In this document: piece after piece, positions 30,886-39,944 of the stretch
Layout: every line of letters starts with the position of its first letter
How positions within the stretch are numbered: the stretch's first letter is position 1
Origin: JANXQG01 sp964615095
Lineage (GTDB): Bacteria > Planctomycetota > Planctomycetia > Pirellulales > Thermoguttaceae
Direction: 5' to 3'
Length of the DNA: 64,000 bases
Assembly: GCA_964615095.1 (NCBI GenBank)
Contig: CAZTPX010000013.1
Span: 1 to 64,000, forward strand
Translations under genes and position numbers: made by a program
The notes under the pieces: model-generated
Databases searched by the model: none
Told to the model about the DNA's origin: nothing
The model's input: only the letters and a program-made list of their open reading frames with translations

Positions 30886-32112
30886 ATGGAGCCATTCAAC
30901 CCGTATTCCAATTGGTTGGGGATTCCTCCCCACGAACAGCCGCCAAATTACTACCGCTTGTTAGGGATCGTGCTCTTCGAGTCGAATCCGCGGGCGATTG
31001 AGCAGGCGGCCGACCAGCAGTCGTTGCGTGTTGGTGCGTACCAAGCCGGGCCGCAGGGCGAGCTATGCCAGCAATTGATGAGTGAAATTGCCATGGCGCA
31101 GTTCTGTTTGCTCGACCCCCAACAGAAGGCCGCTTACGACGCTCAATTGTATGCTACCCTGGGCCAGCGCGGCGAGTGTCTCGTGGCAGCAGCCCCCCCG
31201 CCGATTGGCGGCATGCAGCAATTCGGCCCTTCTCAGGCGGCTCCCATGTCGCTTGCTGCCCCTCTACCGCCGATGCAAGCTGCGATGGGCTTGTCCCCGT
31301 CAATGCCAATGCCGGCTGCTATGGCAATGTCGCCCGGTTTTGCACCGGCAATGCCGCATCGGTCGGCCCCGGTTGCCATGCCGGTTGCCGTTCGAGCGGC
31401 GGCCCCGGCAGCGCCGCCCAGTCCTCCACCCGCAGCGCCGCAACGGGCGATCGATGAACTGGAAAGCTTGGCCTCGCAGCCGACCAACAAACGCCGCTTC
31501 CTGAAGAAGAAGCCGAAGGAGGACCACAGTAAAGAAATAATCATTGGCGGCGTGGTGGCCGTAGGGGGAGTTCTATTGCTGCTCGTATTCTTGGCAGTGA
31601 AGAGTCAAGATACTACCACTCACGGCTTCGAGGGGATCACGCCCGATGAGCACAAGCCATCGGTGTCGAAGAAACTTGCCGAAGAAAAGAAGCAGAAATT
31701 GAAAGACCTGGCGAAGGAGAAAGAAAAGAAAGAAAAAGAGAAGGAGAAGGAGAATCGGACTGCGGCGGCGCAAAATTCAGGCAAAGCTGGCGAAACCAGT
31801 CCATTGAAACCGTTGGATCGGGACGACAGGCAGCCTCGGACGACGACTCATACGGCAAGCGACGACGGTCCCCAGATTGTTGCTCCCCACTCGTTTGGTC
31901 CGCCCTCGCGCAAGATGGATTCTCCTGATTCCGGCGATGTAGGTGGCGGCGGCGCCGCCGCTGGTGGTGGCGGTAGAACAGACACAGGCGGCGGCCGACC
32001 CTTTGTACCGCAGCCCAATGGGCACGATGGGCCACAGGATCTGGGCGGCGACAAGGATCCGGTGTTTGAGATTGAGAAACAAAAGCCGGAGCCGGAACCT
32101 GAGAAGAAGTGA
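30886..32112 (+). CDS. J-domain-like planctomycete membrane protein
   Basis: A 408-residue protein. Residues 1-85 form a domain with a J-domain-like course: NPYSNWLGIPPHEQPPNYYR LLGIVLFE, then MSEIAMAQFCLLDPQQKAAY D. This N-terminal module precedes many planctomycete signalling proteins; the HPD motif of true DnaJ proteins is missing. Residues 90-185 are Ala/Pro/Met-rich. A membrane helix (IIIGGVVAVGGVLLLLVFLA V) is at about 222-242. A very charged Lys/Glu stretch (about 265-300) and a Gly/Pro-rich tail follow. Eleven bases separate it from the kinase gene, so they form an operon. Confidence 0.75.
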   Translation: MEPFNPYSNWLGIPPHEQPPNYYRLLGIVLFESNPRAIEQAADQQSLRVGAYQAGPQGELCQQLMSEIAMAQFCLLDPQQKAAYDAQLYATLGQRGECLVAAAPPPIGGMQQFGPSQAAPMSLAAPLPPMQAAMGLSPSMPMPAAMAMSPGFAPAMPHRSAPVAMPVAVRAAAPAAPPSPPPAAPQRAIDELESLASQPTNKRRFLKKKPKEDHSKEIIIGGVVAVGGVLLLLVFLAVKSQDTTTHGFEGITPDEHKPSVSKKLAEEKKQKLKDLAKEKEKKEKEKEKENRTAAAQNSGKAGETSPLKPLDRDDRQPRTTTHTASDDGPQIVAPHSFGPPSRKMDSPDSGDVGGGGAAAGGGGRTDTGGGRPFVPQPNGHDGPQDLGGDKDPVFEIEKQKPEPEPEKK

Positions 32113-32122
32113 CGCATTGGAC

Positions 32123-33703
32123 ATGTCCATGAGCGACTCCGGCCCAAGCAACGACTCCACTCGTCCCACGGTCGATCTTTCCGGCCGTCAGGTGGGCAAT
32201 TTCCAGTTCATCCGCCGCCTGGGCAAGGGGGCGATGGCCGAGGTCTATTTGGCCGAGCAAAGCCCCCTGAAACGCTGGGTGGCGGTGAAGATCCTCAGGC
32301 CGGAACTGGCCGACGACCAGACTTATCTCAAGCGATTCGAGCGCGAGGCCCAGGCCGCCGCCTCGCTGGTCCACGCCAATATCGTGCAGATTCACGAGGT
32401 GGGACATGTCGAGGGCCTGCACTACATCGTCCAGGAATACGTGCAGGGTCAAAATCTTCGCGACTGGCTCGCCCGCAACGGACCGCCCTTGTTGCAACCG
32501 GCGCTCTCCATCATGCGGCAGATTGCCGCCGCGCTGGGCAAGGCCGCCGAGCAAGGTGTGATCCATCGCGACATCAAGCCGGAAAACATCATGATCACCA
32601 ACACGGGCGAGGTGAAGGTGGCCGACTTCGGTCTCGCCCGCGTCATCCGCGAGAACGACGCGGAGGCGACCAGTCTCACGCAGATTGGCATCACGATGGG
32701 CACGCCGCTTTATATGAGCCCCGAACAGGTTGAAGGCCGGTCCCTGGATCACCGCAGTGATTTGTATTCGTTCGGCGTGCTCTGTTATCACATGTTGACG
32801 GGAAAACCGCCGTTTGTGGGCGATACCGCGCTGGCCGTTGCGGTGCAGCACGTGAAGAAGCAGCCGGGCGCCCTGGAAGAGCAACGGCGCGATCTGCCGC
32901 CGGCCCTCTGCCGCATCGTCCATCGGTTGTTGGCCAAGGACCCGGACGACCGCTGGCCTTCCTGCGGCGAGTTGCTGCGGGAACTGTATCGTATTCAGCT
33001 TGAGTACTGCCCCCAGGCCTCGCCGGAAGAACTCGCTTCCTGGGATTCCGTAGGACTGGAACCACTGACTGACCCAAGATTAAAGGCCAAGCGTCAGTTG
33101 GCCGAGGCCATGCGCGGCCTGCCGCGGGCAAGGAGTGTCTTGGGCCGCTGGTTGTTGGCGGCCGGGATGTTCGTAGCGTTCGTCGCCGCCGGGGGCGCGG
33201 CTTGGTTCACCATGCGGCCGGAGCCGTTGACGCTGCCCCAGCACGGCGAGAAGTCGAGTTTCCCGCGGCAGGACACCGAGTTGCGGCAGTGGTTCCATGC
33301 CAGCCGCATCGGTACGGAAGAGGCCTGGAAGTCGGTGGTCGACTATCCGGACGTTTCCGAGTCGGTCGCCTTGCGCGCGAAACAGCAGCTTGCGCGCATC
33401 TACCTTCGCGAACAGGACTTCGGCCGCGCGATCGAGATTTTCGATGAATTGGCGGCCACGTCTGACAAGGAATTCAAGGCATTCGGCCTGGCCGGCAAGT
33501 GCGTGGCAAAGTCGGCCCAGAAGGAATATGCGGCTTCGGCGGAGATCGTGGAACAGTTTTGGCCCTATCGAGAGTACCTCCTTGACAGTCAAATGAAGAA
33601 ATTGCTCCGCGCCGCCATCGACAAGAACCGCGAGAACTTGGGCGCACCGACTGCCCCCCAATGGGACGAGTGGATGAAAGAAGTGTTCGGGCCGGGTGGC
33701 TAA
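32123..33703 (+). CDS. Membrane-bound Ser/Thr protein kinase (Hanks type) with TPR-like C-terminus
   Basis: A 526-residue protein. The kinase domain (about residues 25-285) has GKGAMAEVYLAE (P-loop), WVAVKILRPEL (Lys), VIHRDIKPENIMI (catalytic loop), VADFGLARVI (DFG) and TPLYMSPEQVEGRSLDHRSD (activation-loop end), so it should be active. A membrane helix (WLLAAGMFVAFVAAGGAAWF) at about residues 355-375 anchors it. The C-terminal part (LARIYLREQDFGRAIEIFDE) looks TPR-like. I chose ATG 32123, eleven bases after the J-domain-like gene; a second ATG lies two codons later. It probably senses an envelope state and shares a role with its neighbour. Confidence 0.92.
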   Translation: MSMSDSGPSNDSTRPTVDLSGRQVGNFQFIRRLGKGAMAEVYLAEQSPLKRWVAVKILRPELADDQTYLKRFEREAQAAASLVHANIVQIHEVGHVEGLHYIVQEYVQGQNLRDWLARNGPPLLQPALSIMRQIAAALGKAAEQGVIHRDIKPENIMITNTGEVKVADFGLARVIRENDAEATSLTQIGITMGTPLYMSPEQVEGRSLDHRSDLYSFGVLCYHMLTGKPPFVGDTALAVAVQHVKKQPGALEEQRRDLPPALCRIVHRLLAKDPDDRWPSCGELLRELYRIQLEYCPQASPEELASWDSVGLEPLTDPRLKAKRQLAEAMRGLPRARSVLGRWLLAAGMFVAFVAAGGAAWFTMRPEPLTLPQHGEKSSFPRQDTELRQWFHASRIGTEEAWKSVVDYPDVSESVALRAKQQLARIYLREQDFGRAIEIFDELAATSDKEFKAFGLAGKCVAKSAQKEYAASAEIVEQFWPYREYLLDSQMKKLLRAAIDKNRENLGAPTAPQWDEWMKEVFGPGG

Positions 33704-33871
33704 GGCAAGGGTTCGTCCGAATGTGACCTGGACACGGTTCGATCGCATGTCCCAACAAACCGGTCGATCCAGCTTGACAGGTGCTAGTTCCCGTGGGTAG
33801 CCTAGAGTGAGGGTCTTCTGTTGTCGGCGGAGACCCTGTAAGCGGGCTGTCCGAGAAGTCGTCGCAACATG

Positions 33872-33896
33872 TCCCCTCTCCCTCCGGGAGAGGGGA
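33872..33896 (+). repeat. Perfect 11-bp hairpin (CCTCTCCC/GGGAGAGG)
   Basis: TCCCCTCTCCC (33872-33882), loop TCC, GGGAGAGGGGA (33886-33896). It lies in the 267-bp gap between the kinase and HEAT-repeat genes. A similar CCCCTCTCCC...GGGAGAGGGG stem is part of the larger repeat at 46966-47064. Confidence 0.7.
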
Positions 33897-33970
33897 GATT
33901 TCTGAATAGCCTCGAAATGGGCTGGCAGGCGTGCCTTTTGGCAAGCGATTGTAACGCTGAAAGTTTGAAA

Positions 33971-35134
33971 ATGCAGTATTTTTTCCGCAACTGGAAGTTA
34001 GTCCTTGGCGTGTGGGCCGTCATTATGCTAGTCGGCATCGCGCTGGCCCAGCCGTCGGCCCGGGCCCAAAACAGCTCAGTCGCGGGATGGCCCGACCGCG
34101 ACGACGAATACAAGCCGGAGGAACCGCAAAAGGTCTCCTACGTTCCCGATGACGCGCTGCGCACGGGAGAGTTCAAAAGCGACGAGGATGAGGAGAAATT
34201 CGCTGAGTTTTACAGGAAGTCGGAATTCCCCAAGATAACCAACAAGACGGACCGAGAAAAAGTCAAGAAAAATGACCCGCAAAGAAGAGACGACCTGATC
34301 ACTAAACTCCGCAGCGATCTCGCCAGGTGCGAAGCACCGGCAATCAAGGACGGGAAAACGCAGGTCTTCGACAAGTTGGGTGGTCTGATCGTGGCCTACA
34401 TGAGCAAGGTTGCCAAGAGCGAGCAATACCATCCGGCCGCACGCATGAATGCCGTGTTGGCCATCGGCGAGGTCAATTCGCCCAAAGCCGTTGCCGCCTT
34501 GCTCGCGACGCTGAAGGACCAAAAGCAGTTCGATGCCATTCGCGTGGCGGCCTTGACCGGCCTGATTCATCTGGCTGGGCGGACCAGCATGTCGGATTCC
34601 AACGTGGCTGGCCCGGTGATTGTGTTGATGGCCAAGATTGCCGGCAGCCCGATTCCCAAGGATCAACGTGCCGATGGCTTCCGTTGGATGCACGGGCAGG
34701 CCGCCGATGTGCTGGCCGCCTTGAAAAGCACTGTTCCGCAGGAAGAAGTTGCCCCTGCGCTGTTGCACATGCTCAACGACAAGGACATCCCGGTTCCCTT
34801 GCGGAGCAAGGCGGCCAAGGCCCTGGGCAAGGTGGTGAAGCACGGCGACGATCTGCCGGCCGCCGCTTCGTACGTGCAAGCGCTTGCCGGACTGTTTGGC
34901 GATGCCCAGAGTCCCGATCTGCCTGCCGACCGGGCGCGGCTCCGGCTCGTCGCCAACGACGTCAAGGAGGGCCTGCAGCCGTTCAACTCGCCGGATGCCC
35001 ACGAATTGAGTCAGGCGCTGCAAAAGGCGTTGCTCGCGTTTCTCAAAGAAACCGAAACCCCGCTGAAGCCCGAGGAAACCAAAGCGGCCTTCGACAAGGC
35101 CAAGGCGGCGGTGGACAGCCTGTTGAAGAAGTAG
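33971..35134 (+). CDS. Secreted HEAT-repeat protein
   Basis: A 387-residue protein with an N-terminal signal anchor (WKLVLGVWAVIMLVGIALAQ). After a charged region (DEDEEKFAEFYRKSEFPKI) come several HEAT-type helical pairs, such as AARMNAVLAIGEVNSPKAVA ALLATL, RVAALTGLIHLAG and LRSKAAKALGKVVKHGDDLP. HEAT arrays are protein-binding scaffolds; no enzyme motif is visible. The ATG at 33971 is chosen because it gives a proper signal; longer readings start in the hairpin region. It lies 64 bp before a larger HEAT-repeat gene and close to the kinase. Confidence 0.8.
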   Translation: MQYFFRNWKLVLGVWAVIMLVGIALAQPSARAQNSSVAGWPDRDDEYKPEEPQKVSYVPDDALRTGEFKSDEDEEKFAEFYRKSEFPKITNKTDREKVKKNDPQRRDDLITKLRSDLARCEAPAIKDGKTQVFDKLGGLIVAYMSKVAKSEQYHPAARMNAVLAIGEVNSPKAVAALLATLKDQKQFDAIRVAALTGLIHLAGRTSMSDSNVAGPVIVLMAKIAGSPIPKDQRADGFRWMHGQAADVLAALKSTVPQEEVAPALLHMLNDKDIPVPLRSKAAKALGKVVKHGDDLPAAASYVQALAGLFGDAQSPDLPADRARLRLVANDVKEGLQPFNSPDAHELSQALQKALLAFLKETETPLKPEETKAAFDKAKAAVDSLLKK

Positions 35135-35198
35135 CAAAAATTATCTCCCGTCCGGAGGCGGGGACGCGATTCTCTTGGCAAAAGGACTTGCCTGCGAC

Positions 35199-37598
35199 GT
35201 GTCGTCCAAAACTTCCACTTTTCGATTCGTGCTCGCAGTCATCAGTGGCCTAGCGGCGCCGTTGCTTTGCGGTTGCTTCCTGCACACCGACGTGCCCCTC
35301 CAGCCCGCCGCGCCGAGCGCAACCCGTGATTCCACGGACAAAGGCACAGCCCACGCCCCAATGCCGCTTTCGCCCGCCAACAATACGGCCGAGGGCGTAC
35401 AACCCGCCGGGACCCGCGGACTGATGCTCCACGGCGGCTGGTACCGTATCCCGCTTACGGCTGAAGAGTCGTCCGCCGGCATCTATGATCAGGCCCTGGC
35501 AAAGCAAGAGAAGCCGATTGCGGCGACAGCCGGTTTTCGCTATCGCCACGCCGGCCTGGAGCGGTGGATGGCTCGGCCGGCCACAGAACGGTCTGGTTTA
35601 CCGGAACTGTTGAGCGACCGCGACCCCAATGTGGCCGTAACCGCAGCCGTTGCCTTGGCCCGCCAGGGCGATGCGCAGGCCGCCCCCCGCTTGATCGCCG
35701 CCATTGAAGACGAGACCGTGCCGTTGCCCGCCCGTTGTGCGGCGATCGAGGCTCTCGGCCAGTTGCCCGGAAACAACCAGACAGCCGCTCTGCAGAAACT
35801 GATCGATCGCCACGGCCAGTTCAGGCCCGGCGCCTCGACCGGCTATCAGGCCGATCTGCACGCCGAACTCCTGCGGGCCTTGGCCCGGCATGTCGAGGCC
35901 GCCGACGATCCGCGTTATGTCGAGGCCGTCCAGGTTCCCTCGGCACAGGTCCGCATCGAGGTCCTGCGGGCCTGGGCTGCCGGAACTCGCGGTGCGATGC
36001 CGGCGGAAGTCGCCGATCTGCGAAGCGACGAGAGCCCGCAGGTCCGCGCCGCGGCGCTGGCCGCATTGGCCGCCAGGAATCTTCCGGCGGCACGCGATTA
36101 CTTGACGACAGCCTTGCACGACGTCGACTTGTCGGTCCGCCTGGCGGCCGTCCGCGGACTGGGCCGGCTCGACGACGCGCAGGCCCGCGCAACCTTGGCC
36201 GAGTTGCTCAAGGACCGTTCCGAATTGATCCGGGCCGAGGCGGTTATGGCGATTGCCGCTCGTGGATCGCGGGCGATCGTGCTGGGCGCGGCAGGCGATC
36301 TGTCTTGGCGGGTGCGGTTGAAAGTGGCCGAGGCCTTGGCCGGTTATGGCGATAGCGACGGCGCGGCCGCCGCCCGGCGGATGTTGGACGACGCCAGCGC
36401 GGAAGTCGAGCGGCAGGTCGTGCGGTCGATGGGCGCCTGGTCGGGGGATATAGCAGGCCCCGTATTGTTGGAGGCCCTGGGCAAGGATGCCGTGAGCGTG
36501 CGCAAGTTGGCCGCCGAGCAACTTGCCGCCCGTTGGCCGGCTGCCGGTCGATTCCCGTTCGACGCGATGCCAGTCCGCAGGGCCGAGGCCTTGCGCGATT
36601 TGCAGACAAGGTACCATCGTGACTTTGGCGGTCCACAGGCCACGATTGCCGCGGCGGGGAGTACGCAGCCACCGGCGGCCGTGGATGACGAACAAGTAGA
36701 GAAGCTGCTGGCCGCCAGCGATTTTCAGGCCCTGGCTGATCTCGGGCCGGGGGTAGTCGCCGCCTTGGAGCGGCTGGCCATGGACCGGAAGCAGACCTTG
36801 CCCGAGCCTGTCTATCGCGATGTCTTGCCGCGACATAGCACAGTCTTTGTGGCCGTGGATCGCATCCGCAGCGGAAGCGTCGACCAGCGGCGGCAAGCGG
36901 CGGAGGACCTCGATGCGGCGGCTGCCAAGCAGCCTTTGAGCCGGCTTGCCGTAGCCCGCTTGAGCGATCTACTGACCAATGAAACCGATTCCGTCGTCTG
37001 GTTAAGCGGTCTGGACGCCCTGCACGACAACGCCAGTGAACCGGCGGTGCGCATGGCCCGCCTGGCCCTGGAGCATGCCTCTGGGGCCGTCCGCCGCCGG
37101 GCCTGCGAGTTCTTGGCCGCCCATCCCGATCCGGCGCATGAGGTCTTCCTTGCGCCCCTGATCAACGATCCCGAGCAGGTGGTGGCCGTTGCCGCCATTC
37201 GGGCTTTGGGCGCCGCCGGACAGATCCATGACATGCAGTTGCTAAAGAAGCTCTTCGCCTCGCCTAACGAAGAGATTCAACTGGAAGCGGCCTTCGCACT
37301 GGCACGTCTTCACGATCGCAGCGGTGAGGAAGCGATCGAGCGACTTAGCTACAGCGACGACCTGCACACGCGATGCCACGTGGCGCAGGCCTTGGGCGCC
37401 TTGGGCGAGGCTCGGTTGACCGGTATCTTGATCCGTTTGCTCGACGATCCCAAGGCCACGGTCAGTCATGCCGCCTTGGCCAGTTTGCCCAAGATCGTGG
37501 GCCACGACTTGAGCCAACCCGGCGACGGCCCGACCGTTCCCACAACCGAGCAGATTGCACGCTGGAAGAAGTGGTTTGCCGCGCAAGGCGGACGGTAG
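35199..37598 (+). CDS. Large HEAT-repeat (PBS-lyase-like) putative lipoprotein
   Basis: A 799-residue protein. The N-terminus (FRFVLAVISGLAAPLLCGCF) is a signal sequence ending in a possible lipobox before the Cys. Two blocks of HEAT/PBS-lyase repeats (about residues 110-420 and 520-790) have units such as VAVTAAVALARQGDAQAAPR LIAAI, SVRLAAVRGLGRLDDAQARA TLAELL and VVAVAAIRALGAAG. A break near 440-520 separates them. No catalytic residues are seen, so this is a scaffold. GTG 35199 is chosen for spacing to AAAGGA; a TTG at 35175 is the alternative. It shares an operon direction with the preceding HEAT gene. Confidence 0.75.
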   Translation: MSSKTSTFRFVLAVISGLAAPLLCGCFLHTDVPLQPAAPSATRDSTDKGTAHAPMPLSPANNTAEGVQPAGTRGLMLHGGWYRIPLTAEESSAGIYDQALAKQEKPIAATAGFRYRHAGLERWMARPATERSGLPELLSDRDPNVAVTAAVALARQGDAQAAPRLIAAIEDETVPLPARCAAIEALGQLPGNNQTAALQKLIDRHGQFRPGASTGYQADLHAELLRALARHVEAADDPRYVEAVQVPSAQVRIEVLRAWAAGTRGAMPAEVADLRSDESPQVRAAALAALAARNLPAARDYLTTALHDVDLSVRLAAVRGLGRLDDAQARATLAELLKDRSELIRAEAVMAIAARGSRAIVLGAAGDLSWRVRLKVAEALAGYGDSDGAAAARRMLDDASAEVERQVVRSMGAWSGDIAGPVLLEALGKDAVSVRKLAAEQLAARWPAAGRFPFDAMPVRRAEALRDLQTRYHRDFGGPQATIAAAGSTQPPAAVDDEQVEKLLAASDFQALADLGPGVVAALERLAMDRKQTLPEPVYRDVLPRHSTVFVAVDRIRSGSVDQRRQAAEDLDAAAAKQPLSRLAVARLSDLLTNETDSVVWLSGLDALHDNASEPAVRMARLALEHASGAVRRRACEFLAAHPDPAHEVFLAPLINDPEQVVAVAAIRALGAAGQIHDMQLLKKLFASPNEEIQLEAAFALARLHDRSGEEAIERLSYSDDLHTRCHVAQALGALGEARLTGILIRLLDDPKATVSHAALASLPKIVGHDLSQPGDGPTVPTTEQIARWKKWFAAQGGR

Positions 37599-37920
37599 AC
37601 CGAGGATAATCAGGCCGCAGGGTGCGACTGGCCTGCGCGAAAGTCGGCGGATCAGGCCGAGTCAGAAAAAAGTGCTTCCCGCGGCATTTCTCCCGCCTTG
37701 GCCGCCGAGATCAACCCGCCTTATCGGGTCAAGCAGTGACCTGGCCACATCGAAAAAAGGGGCTTCTTGGAATTTCGGCGGCGATTTTCTACATCCGCAG
37801 GTGTATTCGGCTTCCATCAAAGATATTGCTTGCACGGCGAAAACTGCGGGAAAAAAACGTTTGACACTCTAACGATAGTCTTGCCACAGCCGAAGGCCGT
37901 AGGCAATTTGAAACCAATTC

Positions 37921-37962
37921 GTGCCACTTTGTCCCATTTCTGTGCCACTTTGTGCCATTCTG
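37921..37962 (+). repeat. Tandem 21-bp repeat, two copies and a decayed third
   Basis: GTGCCACTTTGT at 37921 and again at 37942 begins units of 21 bp. A third, weaker unit starts at about 37963 (TACCGTTTTTTGCC). It is in AT-rich DNA without a gene. Function unknown. Confidence 0.55.
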
Positions 37963-38169
37963 TACCGTTTTTTGCCATATGTGTGCATGCGTACAGTATT
38001 AAGGGGTAGGACACACGGCGTTCTCTTGAGGATATTTAAGTGCAGAGTCAGAAAAATAATTAATTGCTACCACGGCAGGCGCGGCCGTTCGCGACCGTTG
38101 CCCGGGCTGTAGGGTGAGTCGAGGCACGAGACCCACACGCCACAACTTCCGCGCAGCCGCCGGCGCGGA

Positions 38170-38191
38170 CGCCGACTTGCGCAAGTCGGCG
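38170..38191 (+). repeat. Perfect 22-bp palindrome
   Basis: CGCCGACTTGC followed directly by GCAAGTCGGCG, symmetrical about 38180/38181. It could be an operator-like dyad or a cruciform; no gene starts close enough to assign a regulatory role. Confidence 0.65.
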
Positions 38192-38205
38192 CCGCGCATC
38201 AATGT

Positions 38206-38232
38206 GGCCCCCGGTTCGCTACGCCGGGGGCC
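38206..38232 (+). repeat. GC hairpin, 9-bp stem and 9-nt loop
   Basis: GGCCCCCGG (38206-38214), loop TTCGCTACG, CCGGGGGCC (38224-38232). No T-run follows, and it lies 14 bp after the 22-bp palindrome. Confidence 0.6.
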
Positions 38233-38507
38233 GGTCGAATTGTCAAAGAACAAATTCTGGCTAGTGTAGGCCGCGCACTCGTCGCAGTGCAGTTCCGGTA
38301 CGGGCATCTCCGCCGTCGGGAAGCGCCCCGTTGCATGCGCTGATCGCGGCAGTGCGGGCTACATCTATACAATACGCTGCCCAGGGCGTATTCATTTGTC
38401 AAGCGACGCGTGTTTTCGTCGCGAATCCAGTCCGTCGTGGCCAAATTGGGAGCGGGCGGTCTTAGAAGACTTCCAACGGCGCTCATAGTGCCGGCATTCG
38501 AACAATT

Positions 38508-38585
38508 GCCACAGAGGACACAGAGTTCACCGAGGAGCGGAGAGCGGAACCGGCCTCTCTCTGTGGTCTCTTTGTCCTCTGTGGC
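38508..38585 (+). repeat. Inverted repeat built of 9-bp units (CACAGAGnn)
   Basis: The left arm carries 9-bp units CACAGAGGA, CACAGAGTT, CACCGAGGA (38510-38536). The outermost 18 bp (38508-38525) return as the reverse complement at 38568-38585 with one mismatch. It has the same design as the element at 3517-3650 but different unit sequence. Confidence 0.7.
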
Positions 38586-39105
38586 GACTTTGTTTTCCTC
38601 TCAAGCCAACGTCTTGCACTTGACGGGCTTGTTGCCGCCCCCATTCGCTCGGCAAAAATGGCGATTTTGCCATACTCCTGGACGTTCAACGGTAGGCAGG
38701 CTGTGTCACCAACGGTGGGGGCGCCACCGAGGGGAACGGGGTTTAGACCAGCCTCCCCTTCTTCCGTGACCGCCTCGCACCGCCAAGGATTTGAGCATGA
38801 CCGAACCGCTACTACGAGAACCCGAGCAGATTCGCCAGGACTGTGCGGCCAAGTTCCGTCCTGAGATGAGCGGTGGGGGTTCTGTGGAGATCGTGTCCGG
38901 TTGGAAGCAGGCCAGCGTCGGCACATTTTACATTTTCCGTTACCTCACAAAGTACACTATCTTCCTCGATGACCGAAGGCCATCGAGAGGCGCATTGTCG
39001 AGATAGCCGCAGCCCGTATTGGAAAACGGGGTATAATCTTGTTTACGCTGGGAAGTGGGAGGATAGATTGAAGGACCATTTTCAGAACTCTTAGGAGAAA
39101 TAGCG

Positions 39106-39349
39106 ATGGAAGGGGTTCCGCTTTTGGTGTTGATTGTCGGTATCGCTTTTTGCATCTTCTGGGTTGTCCAGTTCGTGCAAGTGATGTTGTTGTCGGATGC
39201 AGATTTCCCAGGCAAGTATGACAAGGGCCTATGGACGGCAGTATTCATTCATTCTTGCCTTTTTCGTCGCCCCATTTGCATTCCTGGGGTGGAAGAATGC
39301 ATATCAAGCGATGGTCGCTGCGCAGCGAGGACGAAAGAACCAGACGTGA
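39106..39349 (+). pseudogene. Small two-helix membrane protein gene broken by an ATTC slippage frameshift
   Basis: From ATG 39106 (after AGGAGA at 39093-39098) the frame reads MEGVPLLVLIVGIAFCIFWV, then DADFPGKYDKGLWTAVFI. At that point the DNA has three ATTC units (39243-39254). With two units instead of three, translation continues as FILAFFVAPFAFLGWKNAYQ and ends RGRKNQT at TGA 39347, giving a sensible protein of about 80 residues with two helices. As it stands the frame runs into Cys/Arg-rich nonsense and stops at 39358-39360. The cause may be a fresh slippage mutation, a contingency switch or an assembly error. Confidence 0.7.
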
Positions 39350-39390
39350 ACTATCCTTGAACCACCCAATAGGACGAAAGACGCGAAGCC

Positions 39391-39576
39391 ATGTCAATGA
39401 ACCAAGACAGTCCTGTGGCCGAGGAGCCGCAAACACGCGTTCCGCCGCGCTTTCAATTTGGCCTTAGCACGATGTTTTGGATCACGACCGCAACGGCCAT
39501 CGTCTGCTCGTTGACATTCTCCAGGGGATTACTATGGATTCCCGACATGAGAGCATGTCGCCAATCGTCCGTGTAA
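39391..39576 (+). pseudogene. Truncated small membrane protein gene
   Basis: The frame gives MSMNQDSPVAEEPQTRVPPR followed by FQFGLSTMFWITTATAIVCS LTFS. The FQFxLxTMFWITTxxAIVCS pattern is the start of a common planctomycete family of short proteins with several helices. After LTFS the frame loses sense and stops at 61 codons. It follows the frameshifted gene by about 40 bp on the same strand, and both may have been one operon of small membrane proteins. Confidence 0.5.
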
Positions 39577-39944
39577 TCTGAAAGTGAATAGGCTGGTGAA
39601 GCTATCCCTTGAATTACACCTTGATTTACAATCGTACCGCTGGCCTTTGCGCCGCAGCCATTCGTCGGCCCACGATGCTTCGGCCGCATCCAACGGCGAA
39701 CGCGGCGGGGGGACTCTATTCTGAAAAGATCTCCGATAGCGTAGCCAGGACGGCTCTTTGTGCGGGCAGACTGATCTGTCCCAGCCGTCTGACAAGTCGC
39801 GCCTTGTCGACCGTTCGAAGTTGGTCGAGGAGGATCTGCCCGGATTTACCTTGAAACCGGCAGGTCACACGAAGTTGTGAGTGGCCTTTTTTTGCGAAGT
39901 CCCAATGGTTTTTGAAGTAAGTTCCAAGCAGAGGAGTTGAACTC
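39577..39944. other. 368-bp spacer before the M48 peptidase gene
   Basis: No gene is supported. It may contain decayed remains of the truncated membrane-protein gene. A GAGGAG site at 39931-39936 belongs to the next gene. Confidence 0.4.

Larger units (their letters stand above)
37599..39105. other. 1.5-kb gene-poor, repeat-rich region
   Basis: No complete gene is supported here. The stretch contains an AT-rich part with a 21-bp tandem repeat (37921-37962), a 22-bp palindrome (38170-38191), a GC hairpin (38206-38232) and a period-9 inverted element (38508-38585). A frame beginning ATG 38797 after AAGGA reads MTEPLLREPEQIRQDCAAKF and may be the start of a truncated gene, but it ends in noise after about 40 codons. 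A TATAAT at 39032-39037 with no clear -35 may belong to the gene at 39106. Confidence 0.5.

Noticed and set aside
37921..37962. 21-bp tandem repeat considered as a replication iteron or CRISPR start
   Set aside because: Only two copies are good, units are contiguous with no spacers, and no replication or Cas gene is nearby.
38797..39006. Plus-strand frame beginning MTEPLLREPEQIRQDCAAKF
   Set aside because: A good AAGGA site and a plausible start exist, but sense is lost after about 40 codons and I do not recognise it; kept only as a remark in the gene-poor region.
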